Positions 34,112-45,882 of a stretch of 64,000 nucleotides of DNA are shown in pieces. Source of the DNA: Auricularia sp. M13. Taxonomy: Eukaryota; Basidiomycota; Agaricomycetes; Auriculariales; Auriculariaceae. Position 1 is the stretch's first letter, and the number at the start of each line of letters is the position of its first letter. The stretch is taken from assembly GCA_037042915.1 (NCBI GenBank), contig CM073194.1, positions 4,402,001 through 4,466,000 of the forward strand, given 5' to 3'. Made by a program: the position numbers and the translations under genes. The notes below the pieces were generated by a model. That model ran no database searches and was not told where the DNA came from. It was given only the letters and a program-made list of their open reading frames with translations.

Positions 34112-37100
34112 ATGGCCCCTACTCCCACCGTCCTCCCAGATTTCTTCGAAGCTCATTCCGACGATGCACAGCGTGTTCGTTGCACTCTGTGCGGATCAGC
34201 CAACTGGATCCAGCGAAAGGGTTGGAAGGCGCACGTTGGCAATGCCACTCACACCGCTGCCGCACAGCGCCAGGCGGCCCTTCGTGATGTCCGTGCCTGC
34301 ATCAGGGATGCATATGAACTTTCCCAGGCTAATCCTGCACCACTTGCGCCTGCGAATATCCCGTCGGCCCCCACTTCGCCCCAAGACTTGTCCATGGCTC
34401 TGCCGCCTGACGATCTTGCGCACGATCTGCAGTCAGGAGCAATCGAGGTCGATATGGACTATGCCCGAGCCGCCGTTGCAGCTGCACGTGCACAGACGTC
34501 GGAGGAGTTCCGTGTTAAACTCACGCTGGCCCTGGTTGACCTCATCCACGGCTTTGGCCTTATGCAAATGGCACAGGACGTGAGTGGCGGCAAGGAACTC
34601 GATGCAACAGTCACAGGCGTATTTGTGGGCGAAGGTAGGCGTGTTTTGAGCCTGTTTTTTATGTGTTCTAACGCAAGTCCAGAACCCGAGCTTGATAACG
34701 AAGAAATCGAATCAGCTTTCTTCGAATCGGAAACTGCATCTGCGTTACGCGCTCGGGACTCGGAATGGTTCCCATACGAGAACAAGACGGTGTGTACCTC
34801 ACAATCCTGAACGACTAGTAGGTTCTGACGCGCTCACAGCTTTTCTTTCTGGACCTCCTCACGAATCTGCCGCGTCTTCGTCTGTCAGATGCCCAGATAC
34901 GAATGATCCTCTGGGTTATGGAGCAGACAGGGTCACATTCCGTCCCCAGCTTGTACAAGCTGCGCAAGTGCCAGAAGCAGCTGCAGGAGATGATTGGCGT
35001 GCCGACCGTGCAACATCGCTCCGAACTGGGAAATATTTTCTATTCCAACGATATCCGTGCAACTATTGCTATGGTCAGTATAAAATCTTCACGCCCGGCA
35101 TTTCTGAACATATACCAGGAGTTTGCGAACCCTCAAGTGGCCAAGCACTTCAGATTCTACCCGGTGCTAAATGCCCGGCGGGTGTCTGAGGTTTGGCATG
35201 CCACGCGGTGGTGGGAGGTCCCTCCCGAACTTCTTACTCCCATGGCCTGCGTCGGGAGCCTCAAGTTCTTCGTCAACGAAATCTGCATGCTCCACGACCG
35301 ATCCTTCGTGGTTCCGTTTATCTGGTTCCAATTGGACTCGTCCAATACCCCATCCGCTGCAGACGATGAAATTTATGCAATGTCATACCGCTGCGTATTT
35401 GACGAGGCACGTCGTCCATATTTTCTCTTGACTAAAAACTGAGCAGTTTTTGAAGGCCAATGGATATCTGACCGTCGATACGACGGCTCCAATCGAGGTG
35501 CCGCTGTCACAGATGGCGATTCCGCTGCCTGCATTATTGGCCGACGGGCAGCTTCCTGCATTGCATGGTGCGTAACGGCGTGCAGTAAGATTACGCCTAC
35601 TGAACACCCTGAAGAGGGCTGCAAATGCTACGCAAGCGAAAATACTCTTCGCACGGCGACCAAGGATGAGGAGATTTATACGATCTTCGTCAACCTGTGG
35701 GCTGACGACGTGTCGGGCAATGTCTCGAAACAGTACAACAAACACCTCAATATTTACGTTTCGAATATGAATCTTCCATCAGCCCTGCTGTCCCAAGAGT
35801 ACTTTGTGCGCTTCTTCTCCACCAGCCCACACGCTTCTGCGGCGGAACAGTTTGCCGCAATCAAAGACCAGATTCTGTGCGCCGTCTCGTTATTTTGCAC
35901 TGTCGATATTTTACTAATTGTGCCATGCAGGAAGACTCATGACGCACCACACCCCTGCTTTAATGCGAATACCGGTCGCGTTTGCCGATTCCGTATCGTT
36001 GCCCAGGCGCTGCCGGGCGATAATCCCCAGCAAGCAGAGAACTGCTCGTGTTTGCCGGGGCAGGCTAATCTCAACTGCCGTCGTTGCAAGAATGTTCGCC
36101 GCCCACCCAAGGATTCAGTGGGAATCGACTGGTACATCAACAATTATGCTGTACGCCTCACATTAATTCCTGGTGCTGCTGCTGCCGAGTCCTGATATTT
36201 GCGCAGCAATCTGAGCATCGCTCCATTGGCGCCACGCTGGCGAGTATACATGAGCAATTCAAGCTCGCAGCGACGGGTGTCGCTTCGAAGGTCTTGGACG
36301 AGCAGACCAAGAGCGGCGTCAAGGACCCCATCGCCGAGGTCTGGGTCAAGAGAATCGTTGCTATGGCGCGCGAGCGAATCAAGGAGGGCAAGTCAGACCC
36401 CGAAGAAATCGCGCAGGATTTGAAAGTGTGGCTTGAAGCTCAACCCGGTGATCATTACCATCCCTTGTTGACCTGGAGTGGTGCGTTACCGCGTCCCTCA
36501 GGACATGTTCGCACTATCTAATCGACAGCAGGGTTGGATCCGCATTCCGATACTCCAGTTGAAATCCTTCATACGATCTTGCTCGGACTGGTGAAGTACG
36601 TGTGGCATGGTCTCCATTCGTCATGGAAGACAGAGCACGAGGCTCTTTTCTCCGTCCGGTTGCAGTCGTCCGATGTCAGCGGTCTCTCGATCGACCCGCT
36701 GCGCGCTGCGTATATGATGCAGTACAAGAATGGTCTCATCGGGAAGCATTTCAAGTCATTGACCCAACTCATGGTCTTTCACATCCATGGCATCGCAACA
36801 CCCCAGCAATTTGAGCTTGTCAAGGCGACCGGTCTACTGGCCGCAATGCTCTGGTATCACGAAATTGAGAATATGGATGAGTACCTCGTGCGTGCGCCTC
36901 AACGCATCTGTTGTATTGACTGAGGATGACAACAGGAAGACCTACAGATCCTCATCGACAATGTTCTCGACGCTTATGCCGCCATTGACCCAACCAGGAT
37001 ACTCACAAAGTTCAAGCTGCACGTTCTGGTCCATCTTGTGGACGACATCAGGCGCTACGGCCCTGCGATTCGGTTTGCGACGGAGATATTTGAGTCGTTC

Positions 37101-38611
37101 AACGCCATCTTCCGCATGTGCTCCGTCCTGAGCAACCATCAAGCACCCAGCCGCGACATCGCTGTCGCTCTCGCTCGCATGGATCGCTTCAAACACATTG
37201 TTAGCGGCGGATTCTGGTATAACAAAGCAGAGAAAACCTGGCAGCAGGCGAGCGTGAACGTCAGGAGCATCCTCGAGCACAAGATTGTCCAGCAACACCT
37301 GGGATGGAGTCCACTGGAACCTACGCCTGCCGGTACGCAGCACGCGCCCGCGCCCGCAGTGTTTACAATCACGTCGAAGCTGACAGAATAACAGGAGTCG
37401 CGGTGCCTATTGCCGCCAAAAAAGCAGTTGCTCGCGGGCTTTCTCCTCATGAATGCGCAGCGCTACATTCGTCGCCATCACCAGCCCTGCGCAGTGCAGT
37501 TTCCGAGCAGTTCGAATGGATCGATGGCATCTCTGTCACTGCAAAAACCGGTGATGTCTGCCGACCGGACGGCTGGGTCGTCTTTGACACTGGCAACGTG
37601 CGTTTCTGAACTTTGCTCACTGCATCAACTGACACCGTCTTCCAGGACACAACACACATCGGGCGCATTGTGCGCATATCCATTCTGCGCAGTGGTAGCT
37701 CGACGTTACCGTTCACTACCCTGGTCACGATCAAGGAGTATAATCTTGCTCCACATCATCATCCCGAGTTCGATATGCCAGTTCTTGCATGCGGCGCCGA
37801 CACACGACTCCATGTTCTTGAACCAAAGGTGAGTCCCTCTGTCGTCACCTGCTTAAACGCTCATCATTGCCAGGCACTTCAATTCGATATCAATGTTCAA
37901 CATGACTGCCGCTCATGCGACTGCCAACCTGCTGCTACACGGCCGATACTTCAAGAGCGCCAGGAGACAACCCGCACTGCCCTCGAGATCAAGCACAAGC
38001 CTGATGAGCGCTACATCGTCAACCTGCACGCCTTCCACAATGCGGCGCTCATCCGTAAAGTCTTGCCGGTTCAGCTGCGTCGTCCCAAGCGGCTGATCGC
38101 TGAACGTGATGCTTGGCTTCAGAAGACCGGAGAAGCTGCGCAGCTTGCCCTGGATAAGAATGCTGCAGCTGCAAAGAAGAAACGCGCTCAGACGCGGGCC
38201 GATAAAGCGGCAAGGAAAGGTCCTGCAGGAGAGGGTAACGCTAAGAGGTCTCGCTCGACACGCAAGCATGCGGCCCCAGAACCTGACTCCGAGAACGAAG
38301 GCGACGATGATGGTGAGGGTGACCAAGGTGACCTTGCCAGTATTGGCGACGGATCGTCTACTTCAAGCTCTGCGCAAGCTGCTGGTCCCTCGACCCAAGC
38401 CCGAACGCGCGTTTCGGTGCACAGACTTGCGAAACGCAAACGGCCGCCCGTGGAATCGGAGTCCGAGGGCGCGCGAGAGGTTGGATTTGAGCAGGACGAG
38501 GAGGAAATTGTTCGCTCTGCAGATGAAGTGTCAGAGGCAGGCTCGGCAGTGCCCACTGGCAGCCGCTCGACCCGTTCACGAACACTCAGATCAAAACGGA
38601 AGCGTATCTAG
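34112..38611 (+). CDS. CACTA-like transposase, 13 exons, 1297 aa
   Basis: Exons: 34112-34634, 34683-34789, 34840-35073, 35119-35394, 35447-35567, 35615-35876, 35931-36150, 36207-36480, 36532-36887, 36936-37332, 37395-37597, 37646-37828, 37874-38611, summing to 3894 nt without a stop. The N-terminus has a C2H2-like zinc finger (RCTLCGSANWIQRKGWKAHV-GNATH). The core contains NLWADDVSGNVSKQYNKHLN, a Cys/His region (NLNCRRCKNV), DTPVEILHTILLGLVKYVWH (compare the conserved D-x-x-H segment of En/Spm-type transposases) and ATEIFESFNAIFRMCSVLSN-HQAPSRD. The C-terminus is basic, then acidic (SENEGDDDGEGDQGD). I know this architecture from many Agaricomycete genomes as an abundant transposase-like family; the CACTA label rests mainly on the termini and the target duplication. 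The protein should cut and join the element ends. Confidence 0.85.
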
Positions 38612-38847
38612 TATTCTCTCCAGTGTAGCACAAGTTCACTAATTACATCCCTGCATTTCGTTTCCGAATTTTTTGTCATGATAATTTTTGTGAAGCGTGA
38701 TACACCTTCGAGCGCGTGCGGCAAAGTCCGCAACTTGCCTTCCAACCACATCGCGAACCCGCACCACGCACCACCCCGCCCATATAATGGCGGCGGGGTT
38801 TCATGTGTTGCTTACCCGCAACCACTCTCCTGGCCGTCTCCACCGCG

Positions 38848-40192
38848 ATGAACAGCAACATTGATGACACCTTGCAGCCTCTGCAGGAGACACCTCGCAG
38901 CAGAATGAGACGTCAAATCAGCGAGCGCGTCGCTGCTTCTGCAGCTAGATCTTCTACACCCCCGACTGGCCCCTCAACCAACACCCTTGCTGGCTCCGTT
39001 CGTCAGCGCGAAGAATCCATCTCGCCGCCAAGCTCGCCACGCTCTCGCAGTGTAACTGTCGGCCCGAGTTCGTCATACGTCGTGGAAAACATCATCAACC
39101 AGAAGCGCCGCAAGGTCGAGCACGCTGTCGCACTCAGGGACTGGGCTAAGGTCCGTACAGCGCTTTTTTGACCGCCTGTGATTCACCAGTGACAGTGTGG
39201 CCCCACGGAGCGCGAGGCCTTGACGCAGGACCTCTTGCTGGAGCTCAAGTTTAAATTGGACAACACATTCACACCGGAAGCACCGTTCAGCATCCCAGAG
39301 ACCATCAAGGTATATATTCTGCCAATTTTGCCCATGATGTCTCATTATGCCACAGGCCGAGATTCACAAATATGTCGACGCCATTATCTGCAGCCCGTTT
39401 CTTACGTCGTATGCAAACATCAACATCGACAAGATCAAGGTGTGCTCTTTTGTGTTATGCAGGGCACAGGATTCTCATGTGCATCAGAAACTGCTGCTGG
39501 ACAAGGGCACCGTTCCAAAACAGCTGCTCGAGGCCAATGGCTCCGAGACGGTCTTCGCGTCATTCATCAAGGACAGCGCAACCGATAGGCGGCAGCCATG
39601 AAGAAAGCGGTACGTTTCTCTGTTCTCCTCCATGCCATTATTAATAAGTACCCCAGATTGTCTCGTCCATTGCCGAAAGGCTCTGCCTCGAAGAGCTCGT
39701 GGATGATGTCTGCCGTCCGGCAAAAATCAAGGCGACCAGCGGGCATTATGCCCGCATGTCATTCCTGGTTCGTTGGCTGCTTGTCGTGCTTCGTGTCACT
39801 TACCAGCGTCTTGTCAGCGCTTTCATTATAATACGGCACCTGTGGACCAGAAGGGGAAGCCGTTCTGGAAGTATATCGACACTCAGCTCTCGCAAGAGTA
39901 CAAGGACCACCCGACGCCTGCATCCTTTCAAGTGTACGCCTGTTCGATGACCTGCCTTAACCTGCTAACATTCCGGTACAGCGCCATGAACATGTACGCC
40001 GAGTCTGATCAGGCGGAGTACAAGCGCAAGAGCAACAAGAATAAGGACAAGACGTGGGTGCTGGCGACTGACGCAGAGCTGAGCGGCCCTCAGCGCGCCG
40101 CACACGACCACACCCTGGCAGTCACTGGGCAGGCAATCGCCGGCGGGCGTGCTGTGAGCACAGAGGATGGGAACCCCAGTGATGACGTCTAA
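38848..40192 (+). CDS. Second accessory gene of the CACTA-like element
   Basis: Several exons: 38848-39150, 39196-39309, 39356-39439 and 39470 onward. Recognisable pieces are VVENIINQKRRKVEHAVALR, AEIHKYVDAIICSPFLTSYA, IVSSIAERLCLEELVDDVCR, GKPFWKYIDTQLSQEYKDHP and NMYAESDQAEYKRKSNKNKD. Around 39551-39610 either a 38-nt intron (GTCTTC to GATAG) keeps the frame, or one base has been lost; the sequence there (VFASFIKDSATDRR) looks coding, so the second reading is plausible. No family function is known. Similar small genes beside this transposase family suggest a helper for transposition. Confidence 0.6.
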
Positions 40193-40429
40193 CGATAGTT
40201 CTATTCCATATGATATTCCATGCTCTACAATATATTGACTTTCCTGATCATTATCCGCGTGAAATTGACCAAGAATCTGGTAGCAATCACAGATCCAACA
40301 TCCGTTAATGTCTTGAGCTGAATCGAAGTAACGCTTATACCTGGATGTAGAGTCGGTATCGGCCTGGAATGGGATCTGGAGCCCAGGTCTGGGTCAACCC
40401 GCCACGGAATGATTTTCGATTTTGTCTGG

Positions 40430-40589
40430 AGGCCAGGTGTGGGCCGGACGTGGTGGGTGCCAGCGTGGCGCCGTGGCTCTCGGCCGGGTCCGATAAGGAT
40501 TCAACCCGGGCGTGAAACTGCGGTGTAGGAACCAGCAGGGCGACGGCTGGTTTGCCGTATGCTGACCAGCCGGTTCTGCCCCCACAGTG
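40430..40589 (-). repeat. Right terminal inverted repeat and subterminal repeats of the CACTA-like element
   Basis: The end reads CCAGCCGGTTCTGCCCCCAC followed by AGTG, complementary to the left terminus. AACCAGCAGGGCGACGGCTG and related short units precede it, mirroring the left array. Confidence 0.85.
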
Positions 40590-40592
40590 TAT

Positions 40593-41255
40593 TCCCTATG
40601 TCGGAGGCAACCGGCCGGATAGCTCCGTATGGGGCAAATTGTCCGATTCTTAGCCACACCGTCCCACAATACAGATTTCTGAGATAGACACATAGATTGC
40701 ATGTTTGGTGGCTTTAGTTACGATGGGTATAGGAAATTTTGCTCTCTCCGAGTTGTAAAGCCCGATAAACCAACCAACCAAACGGTGAAATTTAGCAAGG
40801 GTAAAACTGTCTATACCATTCGTTAACGGATAGTAAGGACATGCTGTGATTCGATTCTGGGGTTTTTTGGACGGGTGGTTGGAAGGATTTAACAGAAACG
40901 AGTTTTGATTCACTTCCAGTAGCTCCGAGGGTTGGGCCTTCACTAGAGATACATATGGGACGTGTACAGGACACAGTAAGCTATGTTTCGGTATAGTAAA
41001 CTTTGCGGATATTGAGCTGTAGCCCATGAGAAGAGTTGGTAGACAAAATCAAGTACCATAAATTTCACTCTTTTCACTGAGAATCTATACCATATTCAAG
41101 CCAACACCTTATTTAAATATTAAAGTTTGCTTGAATGGGTCTAGAAGCTGCTGTGGGACATGTAGTGAGCCGAGGTGCTCGAGAGCAGTTTGTGCACCTG
41201 ACTTGGCTTAGTCAGCAGCTTCGTTCCTTCTCCGACACGCCACCCGGCCGCTATA
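40593..41255. other. AT-rich spacer between two transposase genes
   Basis: Visibly richer in A/T than its surroundings. The minus strand carries a 125-codon frame (41027-40650; includes FHRLVGWFIGLYNSERAKFP) of unknown nature. No splice sites, known domain or terminal repeat were recognised. Confidence 0.4.
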
Positions 41256-44102
41256 ATGGCGCGCAGACGCAACGGCATCACGCCTGCCCAGCGCGAGGCC
41301 CGCCAGAAATCTGCACAGAAGGCCAGGGCTACCCTTTCCGCCATACAGGCTGGTCGTACACCGCCTGCTCGTTCCGTTGCGAAAAAAAAAGTGTCATCGC
41401 GGACACACCAGCGCGTCCAGCAGCGCTTGCACGATTCCGGCGCCCTAAATAGGCGTCTCCGACGTCAGATGGACAACATGCAGCGCCAGCGTGATAATCA
41501 CACGGTGGCTCTGCGCCGAGCACGCAGATCTGCCTCGGACGATCGCGCTTCCTGGATCACCGACGAACTGCTACCGGTGCAGGGGCTACTGGCCGACTTG
41601 CAGGCCCGCCTGGTTGTGGCTTTGTCTGAGTTAAGCATGGTCAAAAAGAAGCATGCAGCACTTCAGAAGAAGTTCTCCAGGCTTGTTTCTGACCATTCGG
41701 CTCAGATGGAGCATGCTATCACGCTCTCTGTCGCCGAGGCTACTACTCTCAACCTCATGGAGCCGAGAAACCGGAACTGGTATAACCCTAAGGCCCGCGC
41801 AATGATACGGGATCTGATGACGGTTGGTGTCCGGACCGATGCTGTGGCAGACGTTATCAACATTGTTGCCGCATGCGCGGGTGTCCGTGTTATCGGCCAT
41901 CCAAGTAAAGACCTCGTTCGGCGCTGTGTCATCGAGGGAGGTGTTGCATCTACAATGCAGATAGCTGAGGAAATGTCCACCTCATCCGGTATGTGCTCAG
42001 CACTGTGAGCAATCAATCTCATGCTCACTGATTCAATCTCAGGAATCGCGCTGAGCAGCGATGGCAGCACACACCGCAGCCTCAATTACACATCCCATCA
42101 TGCGCATCTCAGCTTCCCTGACCGCGCACCTGTTGCCCGTTTCATTGGACTTGTCCGCTCCCCGAACCATACAACCGAGACCCAGCTCAACGAGTGGATT
42201 CTCATGCTGGGGAACTTGGTTAGTGGCTTGGCAAAGAGCCCGAGGGGTTCCATCGTCAGCCTTACCAAGTACACAATTGCTCGGAAAGCCAAATGGTTCG
42301 TTTCCGATCATGCCAATGACCAGCGGCTACTTCAGAAGGAGCTTGCAAAGCACTTCAAGGAACTGCGCATTGAGGCCTTGGCTTTCGACATTTTGGACGC
42401 TACTGGAGCCATCGAGTACGCCGACATCATTGCGGAGGAACGATCGGCTGTCGTTGAGGAGGCTGGCGGTGCACTTGCGTACGAGCTCATTCCGGAGGCA
42501 GAGCACGAGCTGCGTGAGCAAGAGATCCGCCTGCGTGTTGCATCACGCATTGGACCTGCTATCTATGCATCTCTGTCCGAATCCCGCCGCTTTACCATCG
42601 AGTTCTTCGGAGGCTCCCGCTGCGGGATGCACAAGGCTTTGAACTTCGTCGTTGCTGGCAACAAAGCTATGAAGGCTGAATGGCTTCTCCTTGGGCTCAC
42701 ACCACCTCTCCAGCTCCCGAATAAGGACGTTGCGGGTAGAGCAGATGCCCGTGATGGCAAGATCCAAGCTGGCGGGGTCAAATCCTGCCAGCTATTCGGG
42801 TTGCTGTTCAAACCACGTGACAAAAAGCGTGGCTACCAGGCACGGTTCCTTGTCTACATGCGACAGGAAGCCAGCTGCACGGTCACAGTTCCCGATGTCA
42901 GCAACACTCGCTATGGCTGCTATTGCGACGCGTCCGCATTCATTCTGCTCCACATCGAGCGCATTCAGCGCTTTCTTGATCTCGTCCGCATGACGAAGGT
43001 CAAGCACAAGGTCTTCACAAACATTGAGAAGAACTTTTGGAATGCTCTCGACGACGATCCGACGCTCACGGAGCACGCTGTGCTGGCCATGTTTGGCATT
43101 GCCTTCTGCGAGCCCTATCTCGCCGCCGTACGGAAACCGGGAGTCAACGCGCTGGATCTAGGACCACTTCACGAGCAGCTTAGACAGCACTGCAAGGATA
43201 TACTTGCAGAGCCAGAGCGCCTGACTGGTGCTTTGGGTTCCGATTCACATCTTCGGGGCGCATTCCTTGGCACAGAATACTCGGACTACAACCGTGCGGT
43301 TCTGTACTGCATACAGGACTTCCACTCCGTCGGACGCATGCCGCACCTCAACAAGATGCTACAGGCCTTTCTGCGCGGAGTTCTCGACTGCTTCGATCGA
43401 TTCACGGACGAGTGGGCCGAGGATGGGCTGCTTGCTACTGCACCTTCTGAGCTCACCGAAGGACTGTTTGCTCCAGCCACCAACGACTTAAACGAGAGCC
43501 AGATCGCGCGTCTGCGTAACGGGATGCTCAAGCGAGCCAACCAGACCCTGCTCTACCATAATTCCCTCGTTTCATACGATTTCAACGGCACTCGGGCATA
43601 CGTTCGGAACCTGCCCGATGAGGACCAGCGGCACCTCCGCACAGCTGGTCTAGAGCTCAGCAGAGCTCGACTCGAGCGCGAGGACGACCGTAGGCTTCAG
43701 GAGTACGAAAAGGAGCAGCTTTTGGCTGCTGAGGCAGAGGTAGAGCGGCAAGACGAGGTGCGGGCAAAGGCAAGAGCGGAACTTGACCGCATCGAAAAGG
43801 AATCACTATTCCGCAGCATGGAGGCGCTTCAGGAGGCAGAAACCCGCATACGAATCACTGGCGCAATTCTCAAGGACAATTTGCGCTGGTATAAGGCCAG
43901 AGGTGACCCCAAGGCTTGGCCGAAGGGTGCTAAACTCAGTGCCAAGGTTGACCAGCTCCGCACATGGCTCGAAGCCATTTTAACATTCGGCGAGGCTGAA
44001 AAGCGTTCGCCTGTAGTTGACGACGATGGGGACAGCGATTGGGAAGATGAGGACCCCGGTAACATGGAGATAGAGGAGGAGGATGCTATGGACATTGACT
44101 AA
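41256..44102 (+). CDS. Transposase-like protein of an unplaced family, 930 aa
   Basis: Exons 41256-41988 and 42043-44102 sum to 2793 nt with no internal stop. The N-terminal 120 residues are basic and coiled coil (RRLRRQMDNMQRQRDNHTVA). The core has an RNase H-like (DDE) look: IALSSDGSTHRSLNYTSHHA with a candidate first Asp, EFFGGSRCGMHKALNFVVAG with a C-x-x-H-K motif, and LFAPATNDLNESQIARLRNG with a candidate last acidic residue. The C-terminus is a long charged coiled coil and an acidic tail (DWEDEDPGNMEIEEEDAMDI). I recall similar H-K-x-L-N proteins as repeated families in Agaricomycetes. No terminal repeats or target duplication were found, so it may be a degraded or captured element. The start follows GCGCGC in the block just before MARRRNGITPAQREARQK. 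Confidence 0.65.
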
Positions 44103-44233
44103 CTCGGCTTGCTTCGATTTTACTGTAGGCAATTCTTAATTTCCTGTATTTTAGCGTCGCATACTGTATCATTAGCTTCCTTACTCGCGATTAAAATTAA
44201 TCTCATGTAATTACATTGAGGTGGGGAGGAGAA

Positions 44234-45579
44234 ATGAAGACGGTTACACCGGAGGGTCGGAAATCGGACTTATCCGTCGGACATGGCTACAACCGGGAGT
44301 AAGCTAGGTCACATCGTGAGTCGTTCGAATACTTATTTATCTTGTCTCACCTAGTTACCTAATCTCTCCCCAGCGACTTCATTTGCGAGATCGGCGCCGT
44401 CATAATTCACCCCGCTACGATGCAGTTCTTACTGTTCGTCAACATGGAAGGGCGCTACTGCTTGCCTGATCACCCCATTGAGAACGGCTTTGTCTCTTCG
44501 ACAAAAGATCCTTTAGCATTTGCCGCACAGGAGGTCCGTCTGTGACCTAGCGTCCGACCACGACTCTGACTGACTGAACTCGACCAGACTGGATATACAA
44601 TATCACGTCTGCCTCTCCGAAAAGTCACTCGCGGCTTCGAATTTACAGTAAAGCTCCTCCAAGTCGGAATCCTTCCGCTGAACGCCCCGAGTCCATCGCC
44701 GTCTATCTGGATACGCTTACAACCGATGCGTTCCATGTCAGCATCGACAGGACATGGATTGCAGAAGAAGGATCCGCGTGGCCCCAGCCACGCCAGCTTA
44801 TCACATTCTGGTATGCTGGACGCATCTAAAGCTCCAACCGATTACATTACCATTACGCCCGAAGATAATATAATGGGAATAAGTAATGTAATAGGTTGTA
44901 ATACATTATAATTCATTATATTTCGCATGTGGCACCTGTGCCTAGAGTACAGGGAGAGGGGTAACTATCAACTACTTGCAAACTTACCAGATATTCACCA
45001 GTGTAATCATCAACACTATATGAGATGCATGGGGTGGCATATTGGCCAAAAATTGGTCTTGCAGAGGCTGAACACAGTCCGGAGGCAGTTGGCGCAGATC
45101 AATCAATAATCACTGAAGCAAAGGACCCTTGGTATATGCTCTCACCATGGTCTCAGGTGTCCAATCAGCATATATGAGAGTCCCACACCTGCCATCACTG
45201 AGAAATCCTCCCTCTCATCTCTCACCAGCCTGCTATCTCGCATTATAAGGCTTATAGGTGATATAATGCATTACAACCCGTTACAGGGAAATTACGGGGC
45301 CATGTAGAATAATCGTAATAGATAATGTAATATAATCACATTAAATGGGTAATTAATGTATTTAGTTGGAGCTTTAGACGCATCGACGACGAACACCCGC
45401 CTCGTGTGGCCCCTCGCGAGCCCGATGATTCGGCGACTCGCCAGGGTCACTTGCTATCCGCCGACGATGCCTTCCGTGAACTATTGGATGGAGGTGCTGC
45501 TACAGCGACGGATTTCGAAGCATTCGGGGCTTTTCTTGAATTATGGAACAAGACTAATCCCAACGACCCTATTAGATGA
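44234..45579 (+). pseudogene. Nudix-like gene 1, interrupted by a MITE and frameshifted
   Basis: Exons 44234-44298, 44374-44533 and 44588 onward follow the same three-exon plan as the other four family members. The protein reads DFICEIGAVIIHPATMQFLL, EGRYCLPDHPIENGFVSSTK, DPLAFAAQE-TGYTISRLPLRK. The frame changes near 44640 before SKAPPSRNPSAERPESIAVY and TWIAEEGSAWPQPRQLITFW-YAGRI. At 44827 a 550-bp hAT-type MITE is inserted. The remaining C-terminus (DDEHPPRVAPREPDDSATRQ ... FEAFGAFLELWNKTNPNDPI) resumes in frame immediately after the second target duplication and ends at 45579. The gene is therefore broken twice. The closest family member in the window is the one at 57151. Confidence 0.85.
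44827..45376. mobile_element. hAT-type MITE, 550 bp, inside Nudix-like gene 1
   Basis: The ends are TAAAGCTCCAACCGATTACA on the left and, on the complementary strand, TAAAGCTCCAACTAAATACA on the right. Both sides carry the perfect 8-bp direct repeat GACGCATC (44819-44826 and 45377-45384), the target-duplication length of hAT elements. The interior is AT-rich with many TAATGTAAT-type motifs and no open frame, so it is non-autonomous. The identical duplications suggest a recent insertion. Confidence 0.93.
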
Positions 45580-45882
45580 TGTGTGCACTCCGTTGGAGGT
45601 TATACATATTGTACGGGACTACGCGCGTTTATTGGCAGAACATTTGTCTACGAGGAAGTGCAGCCCTTCGTTTCAAGCTGCCGGTTGTAGTTTTCGTTGC
45701 TGTCACTTATCAGCCGCACTTCGAAAAAGCTCAGTATGAGATCATATGAAGGAAACCTATAGATCTATTTAGTACTAGAAATGAAAGCACTTATGCTCTT
45801 GTCAAACGATTGGTCCAGGAGTGGTTTCTTATACAGTAGTCGGTGTCAGCCGGCGACATTCTTCATCTCAACCATTGACACC

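Larger units (their letters stand above)
31554..40589 (+). mobile_element. CACTA-like DNA transposon, 9.0 kb, looks complete
   Basis: The left end reads CACTGTGGGGGGAGCACCGG and the right end, on the complementary strand, CACTGTGGGGGCAGAACCGG. Flanking both is TAT (31551-31553 and 40590-40592), a 3-bp target duplication. CACTA-superfamily elements have CACT(A/G) termini, 3-bp duplications and short subterminal repeats. Repeats of GCTGGT/ACCAGC and GGCTGCTGA type are visible within about 130 bp of each end, and a further patch lies at 32610-32770. Inside are four plus-strand gene-like units: a possible gene near 32804-33148, a 152-aa gene, the 1297-aa transposase and an accessory gene at 38848-40192. 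Open frames, matching termini and an unaltered duplication suggest a young insertion. Confidence 0.88.
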
